NCBI GenBank assembly: GCA_030642885.1
Contig: DAOWMX010000036.1
Coordinates: forward strand, 1-12,391
Direction of reading: 5' to 3'
Source: Anaerolineales bacterium
Lineage (GTDB): Bacteria; Chloroflexota; Anaerolineae; Anaerolineales; E44-bin32
Length of the DNA: 12,391 bases
The notes beneath the pieces are model-generated. The model had not been told where the DNA came from, ran no database searches, and worked only from the letters and a program-made list of their open reading frames with translations. The translations under genes were made by a program, and so were the position numbers. Positions 7,581 through 12,391 of the stretch are shown here, one piece after another. The first letter of the stretch is position 1, and the number at the start of each line of letters is the position of its first letter.

Positions 7581-8247
7581 GGTTCGCCTCGGCCATTCCC
7601 CGTCGGGTTCTCCGCAACGCATACAGACCGGATACAAGCAAAGTCGTTGTCCATATCGCGCCAAATGCAAGCCAGCTCTCTGAAAAGGTCAGAGGGATGA
7701 AGAAGAGGGCCCCTGAGAGCAATCCACCAACAATGCCCACGGGGAGATAGCGATTCAACCGGATAGAACGACTCATTCCCAGGTACATTATCCCGGTCAC
7801 AACACCTGACCCAGCGATGAGCAGTCGCATGATCGCTTCGTCATCGTTACCCCCTCGTAGCACTACCCAGAGGCCGAATATCATTAGGACCAGAAAGACA
7901 GCTGCGGCGAGCACATTCACCCAGCTATCCGCCTGCCAGGGCAATGGCACGATTTCACCGCGATCTTTCCAGAAGTATTCCCTCCTCACTCGCGCGATCA
8001 ATCTGCTGCTTCCGAAAGCCACAAGCATGAAGAAACCAAAGATGCCGGCAAGTGCTATGAGTGTGATTTCGCGTTGGAGAATTAGAGCCTCGGTGAGCCA
8101 GGTGAGCCCGGCCGTGGAGAAGAAGAGGGCTGCACCCAAGCTCATGACCAGAAATATGGCGCTTACCTGCAGGTCGGTGAGACCGTCTTCAAAATCAAGA
8201 CGCCGGGTCTTGCGAGTCAGTTCTTCAAAATCGAGGCTCTCGTCCAT
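7573..8247 (-). CDS. Six-helix membrane protein coupled to the winged-helix regulator
   Basis: The function is not recognised. The 224-residue protein has a charged cytoplasmic N-terminus with RRLDFEDGLTDLQ at 15-27, then about six membrane segments at roughly 28-50, 60-86, 108-130, 139-158, 167-187 and 190-211, and a basic end (RRTRRG). Between helices 2 and 3 is a charged loop with YFWKDRGEIVPLP. No transporter signature or catalytic motif is seen. The stop overlaps the start of the winged-helix regulator by 8 bp. Similar pairs of an uncharacterised membrane protein and an HTH_34 regulator occur in Chloroflexota genomes, as I recall. An obvious possibility is that it controls the regulator, as a sensor or anchor. 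ATG 8247 has no Shine-Dalgarno site and a short leader from the candidate promoter at 8262-8290. Confidence 0.8.
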   Translation of the reverse strand: MDESLDFEELTRKTRRLDFEDGLTDLQVSAIFLVMSLGAALFFSTAGLTWLTEALILQREITLIALAGIFGFFMLVAFGSSRLIARVRREYFWKDRGEIVPLPWQADSWVNVLAAAVFLVLMIFGLWVVLRGGNDDEAIMRLLIAGSGVVTGIMYLGMSRSIRLNRYLPVGIVGGLLSGALFFIPLTFSESWLAFGAIWTTTLLVSGLYALRRTRRGMAEANHG

Positions 8248-8261
8248 TGATTATGCCAACT

Positions 8262-8290
8262 CGTATAGGATTGCCACCAACTTATCACAA
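8262..8290 (-). promoter_or_regulatory. Candidate promoter of the membrane protein/regulator pair
   Basis: On the minus strand, TTGTGA (8285-8290) and TATACG (8262-8267) are separated by 17 bp, each with 4 of 6 consensus matches. The predicted start leaves a leader of only about 8 nt before ATG 8247. Upstream, GTTTC (8311-8315) and GAAAC (8322-8326) form a small inverted repeat that could be an operator. Confidence 0.4.
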
Positions 8291-8724
8291 CTGGTTTCTT
8301 TTGTCTACCTGTTTCCTTATAGAAACCTTAGATGCACCAAATGGACCCGAAATAGAGAGTGTTACCCCGGCCCCTTATTTCTGATGATGCGTTTATAGAT
8401 AAGATGCTGCAAGGCGAAGTTTGGATAGCCGTTCATCCGCGCCCAACGTGTAATGACCGATTTAGATGATCGAACAATCACACCTAAAGACCCTTTCCGT
8501 GGGAAATGGCGGGCTTTAGTGGCAATGGTAGAAACGTTGCATGCAACGTCTCTAAATGTGGATGATGCCACCGATTCAGCAGCAATATTCGTCATTTTCC
8601 CATTTCAGCGGGTTGTTTTGTGCATGGATTCGGATTCGCAGAAGGCATCATCAGGAATGATCCAGTGGCGAGACGTGACCTAGAAAAACGGGTTTTTACC
8701 TTTCAAACTCACCTGCTAGACGCG
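8291..8724. other. Gene-poor region with a perfect 16-bp palindrome
   Basis: No gene is supported. Short open frames exist on both strands (8362-8595 minus, 8453-8683 plus), but neither has a ribosome site or a recognisable domain. The clearest structure is ACGTTGCA/TGCAACGT at 8534-8549, a perfect 16-bp palindrome. A weak AAAAAC/GTTTTT hairpin lies at about 8684-8697. The stretch could hold decayed coding sequence or a regulatory site for a gene not visible here. Confidence 0.5.
8534..8549. repeat. Perfect 16-bp palindrome
   Basis: Two 8-bp arms, ACGTTGCA and TGCAACGT, meet without a spacer. With one mismatch the symmetry extends to 22 bp (8531-8552). It could be a dimeric repressor site, but it is almost 290 bp from the nearest gene start (8247). 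Confidence 0.7.
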
Positions 8725-8751
8725 AAAAGGGGCGACCCGGTGGACCGCCCC
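8725..8751 (-). terminator. Rho-independent terminator of pepF
   Basis: On the minus strand, GGGGCG...CGCCCC (outer arms 8746-8751 and 8729-8734) is followed by TTTT (8725-8728). The stem can be extended inward by two C-G pairs and two wobble pairs. It lies about 25 nt after the pepF stop. Confidence 0.85.
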
Positions 8752-8775
8752 CACAACATCATTACCGGCGACACT

Positions 8776-10557
8776 CTACTTTGGGATTTCGATCGCCTCT
8801 AATTGTTCCAAAGACTGTTTCACCACATCGAAACCACCTTGCCAGAAAGCGCCCTCGCGCATGTCGATCCCCGCGTTTGTGAGGATATCATCGGGAGATG
8901 CTGATCCACCCGCCTTTAAGATGTCGATATAACGGGGGATGAAGCTCTCTCCCTCTTCTTTGTACTGTTTATAAAGGGAGAGCACCAGGAGTTGGCCGAA
9001 GGTATACGCGTAAACGTAGAAAGGGGCGAAATAGAAATGCGGAATCGCCAGCCATTCAAAACGGAAGTCCTCACTCAGGTCCAGCGAATCCCCAAATTGG
9101 TCCTTTAGATTCTCAAAGTAGATTTCAGAAAGATCATCCACCGCGGCGCCATCATGCACCCGTTCGTGCGCCTGGCGTTCGAACAAGGCAAAGTAGGCTT
9201 GACGCATGATCGTGGCGTAGGCATCGTCCATCTGCCCGAATAGAATGTCGCGCCGCACGTCGGGATCATCCTCGATCTCCAACAGATGGTCAACCAGAAG
9301 CATCTCGGCAAAGGTGGATGCTGTCTCCGCGAGTGGCAGCGAGGAATGCTGCGTCAGCTTGGTGTGGTGCGCCGCCAGCATCGAGTGCACCGCATGGCCG
9401 AGTTCGTGGGCCATTGTTGCCACATTGCGCGGCGTCCCATTGTACGACTGGAGCACCCAGGGCGTTAAATCTGGTGTGACCGTTGAGCAGAAGGCTCCGG
9501 AGCGCTTGCCCTTGCGTACCTCACTGTCGATATGGTCCTGGTCAAAAACACGCTGCACCAGATCGGCCATACTCGGGTCGAACTTCCGGAAGCTTTCCAA
9601 CACCATTTCCACAGCATCCTTGTAGTGGTACGTCTTTTCAGACTGCGCTACGGGGGCGTAGATATCGTATCGACGCAGGCGGTCCACGCCCAACCAGCGA
9701 GCCTTCAATTGGAAGAAGCGATGAAACAACGGCGCGTTCTTTTGACAGACATTTAAGAGCGTTTCCACCACATCATCAGGGATATCGTTGGCCAGATTGC
9801 GAAGTGCAATCGGCGCAGAATACCCGCGCAGGTCCACTCCCTCGCTGCGCCAATCACGCAGAATGGATTGGTAGATCTGACCCAGAATAGGTCCATCCGC
9901 GTCATAAACGCGGTAGAGTTCCTTATAAGCAGCTTCGCGCATTATTGGATCTGGATCGCGATAATACACCGTGAGTTCCTCACGGGAGAGTTCCTTCCCC
10001 TTGCCATCCACTTCGAGTTGAAAGCTATAGCGGTTGGTTATGGTGCTGTACAGGGTCACCAGGGCATTAGTGCCGTTGACATCCTTCAGGTTGATGATCT
10101 TCTCCTCGGGTTCGGAGAGCGTGTAGGGTTTCTGCAGACGGAGGGCTTCTAGCCAATATCGGTAATCGCCCGAAGCCTCCAGCAACCTTACAGCCGCTTT
10201 GTCATCCAAATTCTTCCACCACAGATTAAAGAACATAATGCGGTTGTCGATCTGTGCGCCGAGCTGTTGCATCTGCGCCATGAAAGCCTGAACTTTTTGA
10301 TCCTGCGTGTCCACTGCAAAACTCAGGGAGGCGAAGGCGCCCACCATGGATATCTGGCGGTTAATCCCTTCGTAATTCTGAAGAATAGCCACGAATTTCT
10401 TCTCCGAGATTTCCACCACGAGTTGCTCCCTATGCTTCTCAAAATCCGCAACTGAAGCATCGAGTTTCTCAAGCGCTTGCTCGATCTCAGGGGTTCCTAG
10501 GCCAGGAAATAGTTCGTCAAGACTCCAACCCTTTTGTTCGTATTTCACGGCGGCCAT
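8776..10557 (-). CDS. pepF: Oligoendopeptidase F, M3 family zinc metallopeptidase
   Basis: M3 oligoendopeptidases are cytoplasmic enzymes that cut short peptides, roughly 7-20 residues, and help recycle protein fragments. The 593-residue protein has the typical length of the PepF clade and no signal peptide or membrane segment. The N-terminal helical lobe (about 1-200) is followed by the catalytic lobe. HELGH is at 384-388 (zinc ligands His384 and His388, catalytic Glu385), and the third zinc ligand is expected at Glu411 in LAETASTFAEML. C-terminal helices with FAPFYVYAYTFGQLL complete the substrate cavity. ATG 10557 has AGGAGTG about 5 nt upstream. The gene follows the YchF-like gene by 48 bp on the same strand and ends at its own terminator, so the two may form a transcription unit. 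I see nothing odd in it. Confidence 0.95.
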   Translation of the reverse strand: MAAVKYEQKGWSLDELFPGLGTPEIEQALEKLDASVADFEKHREQLVVEISEKKFVAILQNYEGINRQISMVGAFASLSFAVDTQDQKVQAFMAQMQQLGAQIDNRIMFFNLWWKNLDDKAAVRLLEASGDYRYWLEALRLQKPYTLSEPEEKIINLKDVNGTNALVTLYSTITNRYSFQLEVDGKGKELSREELTVYYRDPDPIMREAAYKELYRVYDADGPILGQIYQSILRDWRSEGVDLRGYSAPIALRNLANDIPDDVVETLLNVCQKNAPLFHRFFQLKARWLGVDRLRRYDIYAPVAQSEKTYHYKDAVEMVLESFRKFDPSMADLVQRVFDQDHIDSEVRKGKRSGAFCSTVTPDLTPWVLQSYNGTPRNVATMAHELGHAVHSMLAAHHTKLTQHSSLPLAETASTFAEMLLVDHLLEIEDDPDVRRDILFGQMDDAYATIMRQAYFALFERQAHERVHDGAAVDDLSEIYFENLKDQFGDSLDLSEDFRFEWLAIPHFYFAPFYVYAYTFGQLLVLSLYKQYKEEGESFIPRYIDILKAGGSASPDDILTNAGIDMREGAFWQGGFDVVKQSLEQLEAIEIPK

Positions 10558-10605
10558 ATTTCACTCCTGTGTATTGAAAGTATGTTCTAGGAATTCCTCA
10601 GCACG

Positions 10606-11679
10606 TCAAACGTTAAAGCGGATATAGATTACATCCCCATCGGAGACAGCAGAATCCTTCCCTTCGAGGCGCAGTTTGCCTTGAGCGCGCGCCTCTGCCA
10701 GCCCGCCCAGAGATACCAACGTCTCCCAATTGATTACTTCAGCGCGAATGAATCCGCGGGCCATATCGGAATGGACCGTCGCAGCGGCGTCCAGGCAGGT
10801 GCCCCCGCGCGGCAGCGTCCACGCGCGAACTTCATCTTCATTTCCGGTGAAAAATGAGTGCAGCCCCAACGCATCATACGAGGAACGGATCACTCGCTCC
10901 CGGCCGGGCACCTCGATGCCATATTCCATCAAGAACTCAGCTGCATCGTCCACGGGCAGTTGAGCGATCTCCATCTCCAGCTTCCCTTGCAGTCCAAGCG
11001 CCGATACCCCCGCCATGATTTCACCCATAGTAGAGAGCGATTGGCCTTCTCCCAAGTTAACAACAATAAGTATCGGAATAAGGGTGAGCAATCCAAATCC
11101 CGTCAATGTGACGAGATCCTCAGTAGAGAGCTTCATACGCCGAAGGGGTTGCTCTTGATTCAAATGCTCCATGGCGCGTTGGAAGATGGCCTGCTCTCGC
11201 TCGACTTGCGCCTTATCGCGCCCCCCTTTCTGCCGTTCTTCCTGTAATTTATCCAGGCGTCGTTCGACTGTGATCATGTCACTCAGGAGCAGCTCGCCGT
11301 CAAGAGCGGCGGCATCTCGAGCGGGATCGACACCCCCCAACGCAGAGGGGATACTCGGGTCTTGAAATGCGCGTACGACGAGCAGCAAACCGTCCATTTG
11401 CTCTATTTGGTTGACAAGTGGACCAGGAAGTCCTTCGCTGCCAGCATCAACACTCATACCGCCGATATCAGCGTACGTCACTTTAGCGCAGGTAGTTTTC
11501 TTCGGCGTGAAGACTTCGCTCACTGCTTCAAGGCGCGCGTCAGGGACGTCTACCGAGGCCTCATGAACATCCACGCGTCCACGAACGGCCATAGTGCCCG
11601 TCTCTAATTTTGCTCCTGTTAGGGCATTGAATACTGTGGTTTTTCCAGAGGCCTCGAGGCCAATAATTCCTAAGCGCAT
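10606..11679 (-). CDS. Divergent YchF/OLA1-like nucleotide-binding protein with TGS domain
   Basis: The protein belongs to the YchF branch of Obg-type P-loop GTPases, whose members mostly bind ATP and associate with ribosomes. The 357 residues match YchF in length (363 in E. coli). Order of domains: G domain with Walker A GLEASGKTT at 7-15, DIGG (G3) at 71-74, and NLGE at 208-211 where YchF has NxxE; a coiled-coil insert at about 133-180; and a C-terminal TGS/DUF933 domain at about 275-357 with FFTGNEDEVRAW, GFIRAEVI, KLRLEGKD and a RFNV end nearly as in YchF. Odd points: Walker A lacks the PNVGKS of true YchF, and the DIAGLVKGAS stretch is changed. It may therefore be a paralogue rather than the housekeeping copy. 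ATG 11679 has no Shine-Dalgarno site. It precedes pepF by 48 bp. Confidence 0.88.
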   Translation of the reverse strand: MRLGIIGLEASGKTTVFNALTGAKLETGTMAVRGRVDVHEASVDVPDARLEAVSEVFTPKKTTCAKVTYADIGGMSVDAGSEGLPGPLVNQIEQMDGLLLVVRAFQDPSIPSALGGVDPARDAAALDGELLLSDMITVERRLDKLQEERQKGGRDKAQVEREQAIFQRAMEHLNQEQPLRRMKLSTEDLVTLTGFGLLTLIPILIVVNLGEGQSLSTMGEIMAGVSALGLQGKLEMEIAQLPVDDAAEFLMEYGIEVPGRERVIRSSYDALGLHSFFTGNEDEVRAWTLPRGGTCLDAAATVHSDMARGFIRAEVINWETLVSLGGLAEARAQGKLRLEGKDSAVSDGDVIYIRFNV

Positions 11680-11723
11680 AAGGTATAAAGTAAGCCCCCG
11701 ATCTCTACGAACGGGAGGCCATC

Positions 11724-11752
11724 TTGACCATCATCTTACACTTGGCTATACT
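11724..11752 (+). promoter_or_regulatory. tRNA-Leu promoter
   Basis: TTGACC (11724-11729) and TATACT (11747-11752) are separated by exactly 17 bp, with 5 of 6 consensus matches each. The predicted start near 11759 is 1-2 nt before the tRNA. The divergent YchF-like gene begins at 11679, so this 81-bp gap must serve both directions. Confidence 0.85.
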
Positions 11753-11760
11753 GTCCGTGC

Positions 11761-11845
11761 GCCGAAGTGGCGGAACTGGCAGACGCGCGCGACTCAAACT
11801 CGCGTTCCTTCGGGATTGTGGGTTCGATTCCCACCTTCGGCACCA
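11761..11845 (+). tRNA. tRNA-Leu(CAA)
   Basis: An 85-nt class II tRNA. The acceptor stem GCCGAAG (11761-11767) pairs with CTTCGGC (11835-11841), followed by discriminator A and an encoded CCA. The anticodon arm is CGCGA-CTCAAAC-TCGCG, giving anticodon CAA, which reads UUG. A variable arm (TTCCTTCGGGATT) and a T arm GTGGG-TTCGATT-CCCAC are present. The sequence resembles E. coli tRNA-Leu(CAA), including the first 12 bases. Confidence 0.97.
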
Positions 11846-11861
11846 GCGATTATAGCATAGG

Positions 11862-11906
11862 CAGCCCCGGGTCTCGGAAGTCCTGTCGGGGCTGTTGTCT
11901 TTGTTG
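11862..11906 (+). terminator. Rho-independent terminator after tRNA-Leu
   Basis: CAGCCCCG (11862-11869) and CGGGGCTG (11887-11894) form a perfect 8-bp stem with a 17-nt loop, followed by a T-rich run (TTGTCTTTGTT). The run overlaps the -35 box of the next gene. Confidence 0.8.
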
Positions 11907-11932
11907 CAACGATTCAGCCTCTATGGCACAAT
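11904..11932 (+). promoter_or_regulatory. Promoter of the small membrane-protein operon
   Basis: TTGCAA (11904-11909) and CACAAT (11927-11932) are separated by 17 bp. The predicted start near 11939 leaves a leader of about 17 nt holding AGAGGG before ATG 11956. The -35 lies within the 8-bp palindrome GTTGCAAC. Confidence 0.55.
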
Positions 11933-11955
11933 GCTCGCCAGAGGGCAACTATCGA

Positions 11956-12312
11956 ATGAGAACGACATCACGCTTATTACTTGGGATCTTCATCGGCATG
12001 CTTCTTGGCCTGCTCTTCGGCTGGGTGATTCGCCCTGTGGAATATATCGACACCGCTCCGGAAGCGTTACGCGAAGATTTCCGATCGGAGTATGTCCTCA
12101 TGGTTGCAGAGGCTTACGTCGTCGATCGCGACTTGGAGTTGGCAAGGTACAAACTTGCCTCGTTAGGATCTCACCCGCCATTAAATTACGTCATCGATGC
12201 CATTGACTTCGGGGTGGAAAACGGCTTCAACACAATCGACCTTCAGACGCTGAACCTGCTCGCCGTCGACTTACGCTCCATCCCGCCTGCACCCGAAATA
12301 GGCTTACAATGA
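11956..12312 (+). CDS. Small N-terminally anchored membrane protein of unknown function
   Basis: Not recognised as a named family. The 118-residue protein has a short basic N-terminus (MRTTSR), one glycine-rich membrane helix at about 7-26 (LLLGIFIGMLLGLLFGWVI), then RPVEYIDTAPEALREDFRSEYVLMVAEAY, helical in character, and a soluble tail of about 60 residues. A signal anchor with the domain outside is the simplest topology. The DxxxARYKLASLG segment resembles a helical repeat turn, but there is no catalytic motif. The start is ATG 11956, because AGAGGG lies about 10 nt upstream and a promoter precedes it. The frame is open further upstream through the tRNA, but that part is not coding. Its stop overlaps the next ATG by 4 bp (ATGA), so the two genes are translationally coupled. 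Confidence 0.75.
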   Translation: MRTTSRLLLGIFIGMLLGLLFGWVIRPVEYIDTAPEALREDFRSEYVLMVAEAYVVDRDLELARYKLASLGSHPPLNYVIDAIDFGVENGFNTIDLQTLNLLAVDLRSIPPAPEIGLQ

Positions 12313-12391
12313 GTCGATTAGGCAATTTCATACTAATAATCGGTTTGCTCCTCGGATTCGCCTCGGGGTTATTCTACAGTTGGACCATCAA
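12309..12391 (+). CDS. Small membrane protein, partial, likely paralogue of the preceding gene
   Basis: The first 27 codons of a gene cut by the right edge. It begins MSRLGNFILIIGLLLGFASG and continues LFYSWTI, one glycine-rich membrane helix ending in a Trp and Ile. The same pattern (G-LLG-G-F-W-I) closes the helix of the preceding protein, which suggests tandem related proteins, though too little is visible to be sure. The start overlaps the previous stop as ATGA, so it is expressed with that gene. Confidence 0.65.
   Translation, partial: MSRLGNFILIIGLLLGFASGLFYSWTI

Noticed and set aside
7581..7670. A longer start for the winged-helix regulator
   Set aside because: It lies fully within the upstream membrane-protein frame, and ATG 7580 has a ribosome site and begins the domain.
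8362..8595. 77-codon frame on the minus strand
   Set aside because: No ribosome site, no recognisable domain and no continuity with a neighbour.
8453..8683. 76-codon frame on the plus strand
   Set aside because: No ribosome site and no recognised motif; overlaps the opposite-strand frame and the palindrome.
11767..11955. Upstream extension of the small membrane protein
   Set aside because: It would be read through the tRNA-Leu and its terminator; the promoter and AGAGGG support ATG 11956.

Overview
The window looks like ordinary chromosomal DNA from an uncultured, probably Anaerolineae-like member of the Chloroflexota. This is inferred from the gene set only: a Cys-type CcmE beside CcmF, a divergent YchF, a 6-TM protein coupled to a winged-helix regulator, a two-HRDC RNase D and a clade-type PepF. 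No marker gene proves it. Promoters are of sigma70 type. Shine-Dalgarno sites are clear for some genes (ccmE, ccmF, pepF) and absent for others. I see no phage, transposon, CRISPR array or rRNA.

Layout. 1-4149 (minus strand) is the end of a cytochrome c maturation cluster. In transcription order it holds a membrane protein with a duplicated extracytoplasmic domain and a cytoplasmic zinc ribbon, then ccmE, then ccmF, which runs off the left edge. CcmE carries CPTRY, the Cys/Tyr heme-binding motif of the variant system I found in archaea and some bacteria, in place of the usual histidine. 4437-7104 (plus strand) is an RNA-processing block: RNase D, a beta-CASP metallo-beta-lactamase nuclease 14 bp downstream, and tRNA-Ser(CGA) closed by a strong hairpin. 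The RNase D -10 box lies so close to its ATG that the mRNA is probably leaderless.

7275-8247 (minus strand) is a two-gene unit, a six-helix membrane protein overlapping a small winged-helix regulator by 8 bp. It is followed upstream by about 530 bp with no gene I can support, which holds a perfect 16-bp palindrome. 8776-11679 (minus strand) holds a divergent YchF-type GTPase/ATPase and an M3 oligoendopeptidase F, ending in a rho-independent terminator. Divergent from ychF is tRNA-Leu(CAA), with a near-consensus promoter and its own terminator. It is followed by two overlapping genes for small N-terminally anchored membrane proteins, the second cut by the right edge.

Most of this is housekeeping. 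The parts least explained by known systems are the zinc-ribbon protein upstream of ccmE, the membrane protein/regulator pair and the tandem small membrane proteins at the right edge.
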